16,695 nucleotides of DNA, from NCBI GenBank assembly GCA_022560025.1, contig JAFISE010000344.1:1-16695 (forward strand), read 5' to 3'. Below are positions 8,523 through 16,169 of the stretch, piece after piece. The position numbers were made by a program, and so were the translations under genes. The stretch's first letter is position 1. Each line of letters starts with the position of its first letter. Origin of the DNA: Stagonosporopsis chrysanthemi (lineage: Eukaryota; Ascomycota; Dothideomycetes; Pleosporales; Didymellaceae). Below the pieces are notes generated by a model that saw only the letters and a list, made by a program, of their open reading frames with translations, was not told the origin of the DNA and did not search any database.

Positions 8523-9599
8523 TCACACAAACTCCAAGCATCCATTCCTGTTACCAATCCGCTCATCAAGATTGAGCGACCTTGTGTGCCACGACGGACC
8601 AAGCTCACCAATAAGCTCCTGTCCGCCATGCTCCAACCTGACGTTCCTTGCCGACGCACCGAAGTTGCCTCCACCACGGCTGCCACCACCAGGAATCTGC
8701 AGGTTCTGGCCAGGCCAGATCTGATCAGGGTTGGAGATGTTGTTGTGCCTGGCAAGCTCCTCAAAAGAGCAGTGTGAGAACCTGTCAGCAATCGCGCGTA
8801 GTGTGTCGCCCGGCTGAACTGTATATGACTGCGAGCCGTTGCTGCTGCCTTGAGACCAGCGGAAACTGCCGTTGTCGTTCTCGATCAGCTTGTTCAGACT
8901 GATGGAGCTGGACTGGTATGAGCCGTCTGTGCGGGCACACTGAGCGTGGAGGACGTAGTCGCCGTGGGCATCGAGACGGATATCTCTCGATGAGGCGGTG
9001 AAGTTGCCGCCGAAATTGCCGCGCTCGCGCTGGTCGTTGCTGTCGCGGCGCTGCTGCTCGTGGTGCTGAGGTGGTGGGCTACCGTGGTGCTGCTTGTTGT
9101 ACTTCTCCTTCTCCTCCTGTTCCTTCTCCCACTTCTTCTTCTCGTCACGCTCATCTTTCCAGTCCGATACCTTGTCCTGAGCCTTGTGTCCCGCGAAAGC
9201 ACCAGAAATGGCGCCAATGATGGTACCAGCGGTACCGTGACCAGCCTGGCCGCCTAGCTTGTGACCGCCGAAGGCACCGGCGGCACCGCCAGCAATGCCG
9301 CCCATGATACCACGGTCGCCCTCTGGGTCGCCCTCGCCGCCGTACTGGTTCTGGTAGCCCTGGTTGTGGGAGTTGCGACCAGAATTGGAAGAGTGTGCTG
9401 CAGCAGAGGGTAATTGCTGGTACTGGGGAGGTTCTTGACCGTAACCTCCTTGGCCGCCGCCATACTGCTGGCCACCATGTTGTTGTTGGCCGTAGCCGTT
9501 GTTGCCGCCCTGGTTGTAGAAATCGGCAGCCTCACCATGGTTTTGCTGTTGACCGTAACCGCCACCCTGCTGGCCATAACCGCCTTGGTTGTAAGACAT
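8523..9599 (-). CDS. CVNH-LysM lectin with Q/G/Y-rich tail and glycine zipper
   Basis: This is an intronless 358-aa protein. Residues 1-85 are Gln/Gly/Tyr/Asn-rich with repeated GYGQQ-like units. Residues 94-140 form a glycine-zipper segment with repeated small residues (GGIAGGAAGAFGGHK, then IIGAISGAFAGHK). Residues 141-170 are a highly charged helix. Residues about 196-250 are the first half of a cyanovirin-N homology domain (FTASSRDIRLDAHGDYVLHA, then SISLNKLIENDNGSF). Residues 258-304 are a LysM domain (YTVQPGDTLRAIADRF, then NPDQIWPGQNLQIP). Residues 311-358 are the second CVNH half (NFGASARNVRLE, then LNLDERIGNRNGCLEFV). A LysM inserted inside a CVNH fold is the architecture of the Magnaporthe oryzae CVNH-LysM lectin, in which CVNH binds mannose glycans and LysM binds chitin-type oligomers. 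No signal peptide is visible, so a cytoplasmic place or unconventional export is likely. ATG 9599 (MSYNQGGYGQ) is the only sensible start; the 11 codons upstream in frame have no ATG. Confidence 0.9.
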   Translation of the reverse strand: MSYNQGGYGQQGGGYGQQQNHGEAADFYNQGGNNGYGQQQHGGQQYGGGQGGYGQEPPQYQQLPSAAAHSSNSGRNSHNQGYQNQYGGEGDPEGDRGIMGGIAGGAAGAFGGHKLGGQAGHGTAGTIIGAISGAFAGHKAQDKVSDWKDERDEKKKWEKEQEEKEKYNKQHHGSPPPQHHEQQRRDSNDQRERGNFGGNFTASSRDIRLDAHGDYVLHAQCARTDGSYQSSSISLNKLIENDNGSFRWSQGSSNGSQSYTVQPGDTLRAIADRFSHCSFEELARHNNISNPDQIWPGQNLQIPGGGSRGGGNFGASARNVRLEHGGQELIGELGPSWHTRSLNLDERIGNRNGCLEFV

Positions 9600-10077
9600 A
9601 TTGAAGACTTGGAGTAGTAATGAAAATGTCAAAAAGGTTTTCAGATTACAAAATCACAGTGAAAACCCTCTTCATCAGGCCGTCTCCTTATGTACTGACT
9701 GCTCTTCTCTGCCATGTCATCATCCGCGGTGTCATGGTACGCATCATGCGAAAGTTGTCTCAGCAACAGACCGACACCGCCACTGTCGGCGGCGACATTG
9801 TGGGGTCAAGCTGCAGCCCATCGTCACATCGAGTCCATACCAGCCACATCTTGGCCAATAGGGCAGACAATCTGAGACAGAGGTCGCGTTCCGCAATCCG
9901 TGCACCGGAAAAGTCGGAGCGAGGAGGTCGAGAACCGAGGCCACGTAGCGGCTGCAGGGCTCAAATGCAGGGTCTCAGGGGTGGATCCTAGCGTGTTGTT
10001 CTTATTTTTGGCCGATGTGAAGATGGCTGTGTCGATTGCGCAACTCAACTCCACCGGCAGCCCACAGCCTTTCATGT

Positions 10078-10095
10078 CGATCGCGATCGCGATCG
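10078..10095. repeat. Triple CGATCG palindrome
   Basis: Three tandem copies of CGATCG give a perfectly self-complementary 18-mer. It lies in the promoter region between the CVNH-LysM gene and gene B. Its role is unknown; a dimeric regulator site is possible but not shown. Confidence 0.7.
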
Positions 10096-10698
10096 TGTTG
10101 TGCGCTGGCAACAATGTGTGGCAGTGTGCCATTGTTCGCAGAGGGTGTGTGCGCACGGACGGAGCCCTGCCACAATGCTCGTATGTGCGGCCGAGGGACC
10201 GTTGGCAACGTGAGAATTTGCAAGGGTCTGAACAAGACGGAGGTGAGACGCGACCAATGGCGACATGCAAGACCGGTGTCGTTGTCCTCGTTGTGCCTTC
10301 CCCATTATCGTTGCTGTCGATCCGGCGCTTTCCCACGTGCAGCACCCATTGAAAGCTCCCTTGTCCACTTCTCGCTTGCGACGGCATTACGAGATTGTTT
10401 GCCAGACATCCTGGTTACGATGCCAACCTCATTACCGGTGGCATGTAACTTGCTTCCCTAGACGCGGGCTGTTTTCACGCATTGGAGCAGTGCAGCTTCG
10501 AACCAGAGCAGCGCCGCGTCCAAATGGCGACCTGCTGGCCTGGTGTTTCCGGTTCTCGGTTTTGAATCATGGCTCGCTTGCTTTAGGGAGTCGATTCTTT
10601 ACCTGGATCGGCATGCTCTTGACTGCTGGGGTAAAGTATGGCGAGCGTGCACGACCGTTGTCGTAAATGAGCGTTTCACCGCCTGTCCGGTTCCAAAC

Positions 10699-10729
10699 GT
10701 CACGTGACTGACACTCTTATCTTGAGTCA
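10699..10729. promoter_or_regulatory. Motif cluster upstream of gene B: GTCACGTGAC, GATA and TGAGTCA
   Basis: Within 31 bp, and 45-75 bp before the ATG of gene B, lie a perfect 10-bp palindrome GTCACGTGAC (10699-10708, bHLH/Cbf1 type), CTTATCT (10716-10722, a GATA-factor site AGATAAG on the - strand) and TGAGTCA (10723-10729, a perfect AP-1/Gcn4-type site). Such spacing suggests a compact core promoter responding to nutrient or stress factors. Binding is inferred from consensus only. Confidence 0.5.
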
Positions 10730-10773
10730 AATGCGCTTTTTCGCCAATCTTGTTGTTCTCAACGCAAACAGTT

Positions 10774-11892
10774 ATGATGGCCTCAAATACCGGAAAACTA
10801 CTGGGTGCCAGGCCTGCTTTCGCTCGGATCGATTCGCATCAGGACGAGGTCATGTTTGATCGTTCACCCATCATTTCTGAGCCAACCTCCCCTTCGGCGG
10901 AGAGCATCGAAACCAAGAACCTAGATCTCCTCGGCCTTCCCCGCGAGATAAGAGACCAAATCTACTCTCATCTGTATCAGCCAACACAGATAAGATGGGA
11001 ACTCAACAAACACGATGTTCACTGCGTTATGATCAATGTCCCGAAGGCTCCAATGCCAGCGATTCTCCGAACATGTACACGCCTGTATGAGGAATACCGG
11101 GAGTCACGTCTCCTACGCAATCTTGCAGCAACAATATCCACCACTCGTGCTACGAACCACGAGACTGCCGCATTGACTGACCTGCAGTGTCACGCTGTGG
11201 AGGGATCCATCATCATGCACGCCGAGTCAGCGCCAATCGAGCAGATTGCAAATCTACTTGCATCAATCAAGGATCTCACGATCCTGGTGAATAACAAGCG
11301 GTCCATGACGGACGATCCGACAATATGGAGTGAGCTGCAAACCCTCGAATCATTGCTTTCCCCGTTTCACCAGATGATCTCCACAGTCCGGATCGGCATC
11401 CATCAATGGCAAGATCCAACACCACTGCAGATGAACTCTCGGCGCGAAACAAAAGCGTACACGGATTCGAAGTGTGGCATCTCGGGATTCATGCCCACGC
11501 CAAACGCGACGTTCATGGGCAAGCCTCTCGCCCAGCAAGCAGTTGGTTACCGTGTGCAGCTTGTGTTATTGCAACTCCATCCTTCAGATCAGAAAGACTT
11601 GCTCGAGCGTTTCCATCGCCACAAGACTGGCGTTTATGTCTATAGTAGTAACTTGCCTCTCCGACTTGCGAAGAGTGGCCTGTACTGGAGTGAAGCGGAA
11701 GCTGTGGAGTCATTCCCAATGAACTGCAGTTGGTTTAACATGCAGAGGTCGATGAGTCTGAATCTCAGGGATCGTTTTGATGCATTTGGCGTCACGGACG
11801 CATGGATTCAGACTGAGTATGGACCGAATGCGCGGAGAATGAAGGAATGGCAGGAGAGGAGGGGCTTCAATGATGCTGCTCAGGAGGCTTGA
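10774..11892 (+). CDS. Gene B: F-box-like/2EXR-like protein, intact paralogue of gene A
   Basis: A single-exon gene of 372 aa. The first ATG is 10774 and a second follows at once at 10777; the frame is open a few codons further upstream but without ATG. Residues 1-50 are a variable tail with a Ser/Pro patch. Residues 53-67 are LGLPREIRDQIYSHL, the F-box-like motif common in Dothideomycete proteins of unknown function. It is followed by TRLYEEYRES and a hydrophobic strand region (LLASIKDLTILVN, then TVRIGIHQW). The C-terminal part has VQLVLLQLHPSDQKDLLERF and RRMKEWQERRGF. It shares this order with gene A, about 8.7 kb away on the same strand. It is the last intact gene before the RIP-damaged repeat block, which begins under 200 bp after its stop. 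Its function is unknown; if it is a true F-box it would act as a ubiquitin-ligase adaptor. Confidence 0.82.
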   Translation: MMASNTGKLLGARPAFARIDSHQDEVMFDRSPIISEPTSPSAESIETKNLDLLGLPREIRDQIYSHLYQPTQIRWELNKHDVHCVMINVPKAPMPAILRTCTRLYEEYRESRLLRNLAATISTTRATNHETAALTDLQCHAVEGSIIMHAESAPIEQIANLLASIKDLTILVNNKRSMTDDPTIWSELQTLESLLSPFHQMISTVRIGIHQWQDPTPLQMNSRRETKAYTDSKCGISGFMPTPNATFMGKPLAQQAVGYRVQLVLLQLHPSDQKDLLERFHRHKTGVYVYSSNLPLRLAKSGLYWSEAEAVESFPMNCSWFNMQRSMSLNLRDRFDAFGVTDAWIQTEYGPNARRMKEWQERRGFNDAAQEA

Positions 11893-12059
11893 ATGCTGCG
11901 GACCATTTGAAAGAGTTTCGGTTGTTAGATCTTTATAATATTAGCACTTTAAACATTTTGGCTAGATTAGACACCACGCGAAGACATTCTGTAACCACGT
12001 GGCATAGATCACATGATATTCTATTGTAGCAGGCACTGCCCAGTGTGGGCAAGTGCACT
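11893..12059. other. Gene B 3' flank
   Basis: A 167-bp stretch between the stop of gene B and the AT-rich block. It contains TTTATAATATTAG soon after the stop, which could serve as a 3'-end signal, and a perfect CCACGTGG palindrome at 11995-12002. No coding potential was seen. Confidence 0.4.
12034..12055. repeat. Imperfect hairpin at the edge of the AT-rich block
   Basis: CACTGCCCA (12034-12042) can pair with TGGGCAAGTG (12046-12055), leaving one bulged base and a three-base loop. It sits where normal-composition DNA gives way to the AT-rich block. The sub-motif CAGTGTGGGCAAG (12041-12053) is reminiscent of hAT-type transposon ends, but no matching second end was found in the window. Confidence 0.4.
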
Positions 12060-12399
12060 TACCTCTGAGCTGAGGGCTCCTGTAGACGAACATCATAACA
12101 TTACAACACAAGAACAGATAGCAATACAAGTGTTGACTTGCAGCACCTACTTAACACTGCTTACGCAGTTACAGTTATAAGCCTAGCTGTCAACTACACA
12201 CGCTGTATCTGCTACTGCATGCTAATAAGCTATTAACTGCTGTTAACAGAGCTATATTATTAAAACGCTACCTTTACTTTGCAGAGCCTTAAGCACACTG
12301 TGCACTGCCTATACAAGAGTTAATCTAAGAGCTAATAGAGCCTAAGTTAAGATAGCTACTACTAAGCTAGATAGACTAATTACAAGGACAATAGTTATA

Positions 12400-12861
12400 C
12401 CTAAGAAGCCTAGAGACTAGGAAGAATAGATCTTCTTATAAAAAGATAGCGCAGACAGGCATTAACTGTAGTCTATAGTTAACCTAGACCTTAACAAAGT
12501 AGCTCTTAAGAAGCTTAAGAAGCTAGCAGCTATTAAGCTAAAAGAGTACTATAACAAGACTAAAGAAGACACTAGTGTTGTGCTTAAAGACATATTAACT
12601 AAGAAGTTCTAATAATATTAGTAGGCAGAGTAGAACTATAATTAAGTACTAACTAGATATATAATTAAAAAGAAAGTGTTAAATAACTTTACTTAAGAGA
12701 TTAGCTAGATAATTAGCTACTACTATATATACCTAATTTAGAGCAACAATACTGTATACACTTGCTTAAAGAGGCTAAAGAAGTACTTCTACCTATTAAT
12801 AGCTAAGAGAGAGCTGCAGCTAATAACTAAGTATTAATAATTACAGAGTTAACTATAAAGC
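12400..12861 (+). pseudogene. Ty1/copia-like gag remnant
   Basis: One frame (codons starting at 12400, 12481 and so on) can be followed for about 460 bp without indels, broken by many TAA/TAG. The residues that remain, such as PKKPRD near the start, AAIKLKEYYNKTKED in the middle and CLKRLKKYFYL followed by AKRELQL near the end, fit the layout of copia gag polyproteins: an early tryptophan-rich segment now showing TAG, then a helical Lys-rich region, then an 'LK..F' helix. It stops being recognisable where the first LTR-like repeat starts. The copia assignment is tentative; another gag class is possible. Confidence 0.45.
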
Positions 12862-13259
12862 TATAAGAACAAGCCTAGTTCTTTAAGCTTACTTTATACT
12901 ACCTAACAACTACTTAACTTAGGTTAGTCTTTTAACTACTTCTTAGTATAATCTTTTCTAAGCTTCTAGGTATAAAAAAAAGTCTTTATAGAGTTTAAAT
13001 AGATAGTCTTAAAGTATCTTTTTATATAAGACCTATAGGAATAAAGATCTAGTCTTGTAGTTTATTCTAGTGCTTCTATATACCTTATAGTAGATACCTA
13101 TATAATTTAGACCTCTTTAGTATCTTATATTATTATATTATACTTTAAAACTTATTCTAGCTAGTAATAGCTTTATAATAATATTGCTATAGTTTTATTT
13201 AGTAATTTATATAAGTATAGCTAAGGTCTATATTATGCTTAAACTATACAAGCCTTTAA
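12862..13259 (+). repeat. LTR-like repeat, tandem copy 1 (unit about 398 bp)
   Basis: The unit starts TATAAGAACAAGCC and ends just before an equivalent start at 13260. The first 276 bp (to 13137) match the copy at 15585-15863; differences are mainly C/T and G/A, and the TG...CA ends have become TA...TA. The remaining 122 bp are shared only with copy 2 and could be leader sequence following an LTR. Confidence 0.75.
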
Positions 13260-13656
13260 TATAAGAACAAGCCTAGTTCTTTAAGCCTACTTTATATTAC
13301 CTAACAACTACTTAACTTAGATCTGTCTTCTAATTACTTCTTAGTATAGTCTTCTCTAAGCTTCTAGGTATAAAAAAAGAAGCCTTTACAGAGTTTAGAT
13401 AGATAGTTTTAAAGTATCCTTTTATATAAGACCTATAAGAATAGAAATCTAGTCTTATAATTTATTCTAGTGCTCTTATATACTTTATAGTAGATACCTA
13501 TACAATTTAGACTTTTTTAGTATTCTATATTGTTATATTATACTTTAAAACTTGTCTTAGCTAGTAACAGCCTTATAATAATATTTCTATAGTTTATTTA
13601 GTTATTTGCATAAGCGCAGCTAGAGTATTATACCTAAACTAAACAAGTCTTTAAAT
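13260..13656 (+). repeat. LTR-like repeat, tandem copy 2
   Basis: This is a direct repeat of the preceding unit: LTR-like part 13260-13537, then about 119 bp homologous to the segment after copy 1, ending near TCTTTAAAT at 13656. It lies just upstream of the decayed gag region, so copies 1 and 2 may be a duplicated LTR-plus-leader of that element. Confidence 0.75.
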
Positions 13657-14099
13657 TGTCTATTTAATAGTTAAGATACTAGAGATCTCTTAATAACTAA
13701 AGCCTATAGGTTTAAAACTTCTTATAACTTACTACTTTAGAATTAACTTTAGAAAAGCTGTTTTAGATTGTGCTAAGATAGACACTTAGAGACTATTAAT
13801 AATCTACCTAATTTAGATACAACCTTAATATTAGGCACTACTACAGGACTTACTACTTAGTCCTAGAACTAATTAGAAGCTAGACACTTCTAGAGCTTTA
13901 TATTAGCACAACTGTCTACTACTAACAATAAATCTAATTTAGAGCTATCCTACTACAATCTCTTAAAAGAAATAGCCTAACTATAGTAGAAACTTACTTA
14001 GTTATGTGCTAGTCTTACTCTAGTAGATTGCCCCTTACTTATAATAGAAATACTACTAATAAGTGTACTGTGTTAATCTACTATTAGGTAGCTATCTAA

Positions 14100-14900
14100 A
14101 GCTAGCTTAGTACTTACAGTATGCAAGAAGCTTTCTAAAAAGACCTTTAATATTAAGGTTCTTACTAATAGAAGTAACTTTACCTTTTAGTAATAGTATG
14201 CTTTTATTTAAGACTAACTTAATATTAATACAGACTACTATTAGAGTATATGTGCTTATATAGCCTTTGTTTAAAGTTATACTTCTAGATTAGCTAAAGA
14301 ATACTTAGAACCTTAGTACCTTTCTAATAACAAGTTAGACTATTTTTATACTGTAGAAGAGATAATTACGCTCTTTAAGACATACTTTGTTACTAAGAAC
14401 AAGTAAGCAGAAAGCTAAGCAGCTTTTAATTAACTCTAAATAGAGAAATTAGAAGCTTTCTTTGCTTTTAAGAGCTGCTTCCTTAGTACAGCTATTAAAA
14501 GAAAGGTACCTTAATTAGAATAGTTTTACTATATATAGACTAAGATCTCTCTAAGTATTTAAGTACTTAATCTAGGCTTTAAGCAGTAATAGTATAATTT
14601 CTTTCTTTAAATAGTAGAATACCTAACTGCCTATAATATAGAAAGAAAAAACAACCTTACTATATTACTACTCTTAGTTTTATAACTCTTAAAATTAACA
14701 AGAACTTACTAGTTACATACAAAACAGAGCTTTGTTATAATAAGTTAATAAGATTACTTTTTTTTTAGCTAATCTACTTACTTTGCCTAGAGTACTCTTA
14801 TACTTTACTACCTTTCTAACACACTTGTACCTGTAAAGAATATAACTCTAAGAGCTTACTATAACTATAAGAAGCTAGGACACTTTACTAAGAATCGCAT
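14100..14900 (+). pseudogene. Retrotransposon gag remnant with CCHC zinc knuckle
   Basis: A single frame (codon starts at 14155, 14302, 14857) is readable for about 800 bp with around 20 stops, all TAA or TAG. Recognisable pieces include KVLTNRSNFTF near the start, SRLAKEYLEP, then LDYFYTVEEIITLFKTYFVT, and KLEAFFAFKSCFLS. This is the order of a capsid-type gag domain. At 14857-14898 the spacing YxxYxxxxHxxxxR stands where a CX2CX4HX4C knuckle belongs; the first two Cys now read as Tyr (TGY to TAY, G-to-A). The frame seems to extend upstream to about 13,800, less clearly. Followed later by gypsy-type RT, it is probably a Ty3/gypsy gag. It is non-functional. Confidence 0.75.
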
Positions 14901-15579
14901 AGTACTTTACGTATGCAAAATTAAGGTAAAATAAAAAGACTTTATTAATACTAAAAAAGATTTTAACAGGACTAATATAATCTCTATAGAAAACAGTTCT
15001 GCCTAAAAAGATTATTTTACTTAGGCTTAAACTAATATAATCTTTCTAATCTTTTACTGTCTTATTTATTTAGTAGTCTTTATTTTTTTACCTTTACTAT
15101 TCTTTATAACTAAAAGCTTAGTATTTGACTCTACTCTTTAGTTAATACTAGTGCTTAAGGATTTTTGTTTTTAAACTTTAATATTATATTTTCTATTTCT
15201 ACTTTACTTTATAAACTTATCTAAAAGCTACTTTTTTTAGTTTAAGTTAAAGGTTTCTAAGATTAAATTACTTCTCTTGTAACCTAGTATATATAGTTAT
15301 ACTTTATAGTTAATAGCTAGAAGGTGTATAACTACTTTTTTTATTATTATAGACCTTAGATTACAAGACTATATTATTAGAATTAAGTAGTTAAAGCGTT
15401 TTAAGCTATAACTTAATATAGATAAGTCTTAGTTAATATAGCCTGCTAAATACTCTTAATTATATAATTCTGTGCTGCTTCTATTAATAAGTTTGTAACA
15501 ACTTCTTAGAAAAGGCAAAGCTTAACAGAACATAGAATAATAAGATACTCTATAGAAATAAAAAGTGTATTAGCAACAA
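14901..15579 (+). pseudogene. Decayed region after gag, probably protease part of pol
   Basis: AT-rich sequence without ORFs. One frame retains protein-like stretches, for example FKLKVSKIKLLL and FFIIIDLRLQDYIIRIK around 15,240-15,400. These lie where the aspartic protease region of a gypsy pol should be, between the knuckle and the RT. No DSG/DTG active-site motif is clearly preserved. The assignment rests mostly on position. Confidence 0.35.
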
Positions 15580-15868
15580 TACAGTGTAAGAATAAGCCTA
15601 GTTCTTTAAGCCTACCTTACACTACCTAACAACTACCTAACTGAGATCTGTCTTCCTAACTACCTCTTAGTATAGTCTTTTCTAAGCTTCTAGGTATAAG
15701 AAAAAAAGCCTCTACAGAGTTTAGATAGATAGTTTTAAAGTATTCTTTTGTACAAGACCTATAGAAATAGAGATCTAGTCCTATAGTTTATCTTAGTGCT
15801 CCTATACACCTCGTAGCAGATACCTATGCGATTTAGACCCCTCTAGCATCCTGCGTTGATACACACAG
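15580..15868 (+). mobile_element. Solo LTR nested in the degenerate retroelement
   Basis: The third copy of the repeat spans 15585-15863 (279 bp), begins TGTAAGAATAAG and ends TTGATACA, so it has canonical TG...CA (TGT...ACA) termini. It is flanked by TACAG (15580-15584) and CACAG (15864-15868), a 5-bp target duplication differing by one C/T change. It retains far more C and G than copies 1 and 2, including several CpG, so it is younger or less mutated. It separates the protease-like part from the RT part of the host element. The element class is not determinable from the LTR alone. Confidence 0.65.
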
Positions 15869-16169
15869 CCTTAGTATAACTATTTAATATATAAAAAGTA
15901 TATTAAAGTTGCTTAAGTTTTGTTTACAACCTTTAGTACTACCTAACAAAGTAGTAAATACTCTTATAACTAGTCTAACTAAGGTTGTTACTATTACTAT
16001 GCTCTTAGCTAATACTTTTTACTTCTTAATAAAGAAACTATAAAATAAGTTCTTTACAACTAATCTATATAAGATTAATTGTATTATAAAAAAAAAGCAT
16101 AACTAAGATAATCTTAATAATACTTAACTAATCTAGAAATACTTACTAGCTTAATACTCTTAGTATGCT
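15869..16169 (+). pseudogene. Decayed pol linker before reverse transcriptase
   Basis: AT-rich, stop-filled sequence between the solo LTR and the recognisable RT. Weak protein-like text leads into IFSKAEAK near 16,173, the usual lead-in to gypsy RT ('DVFSK' region). No separate gene is seen. Confidence 0.35.

Larger units (their letters stand above)
9600..10773. promoter_or_regulatory. Divergent intergenic region between the CVNH-LysM gene and gene B
   Basis: This 1.17-kb region must hold the promoters of both divergent genes. Overlapping open frames of 77-187 codons exist on both strands between 9824 and 10666, but they overlap each other, lack domains, and reflect locally higher GC. A perfect 18-bp palindrome made of three CGATCG units lies at 10078-10095. 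An AGGGG stress-element-like core occurs near 9973. A cluster of activator-type motifs close to gene B is listed separately. Confidence 0.5.

Noticed and set aside
10470..10515. TTCGAACC resembling a tRNA T-loop
   Set aside because: No matching D-arm, anticodon arm or acceptor stem could be folded around it.
9824..10666. Open frames of 133-187 codons on both strands upstream of the lectin gene and gene B
   Set aside because: They overlap on both strands, are Cys/Arg/Pro-rich with no domain, and are explained by locally high GC in a promoter region.
12480..12620. Resemblance of the Lys-rich segment (YYNKT) to the C-terminal region of hAT transposases
   Set aside because: The wider context in the same frame fits a copia-type gag better, and the spacing expected for the hAT dimerisation region is not met.
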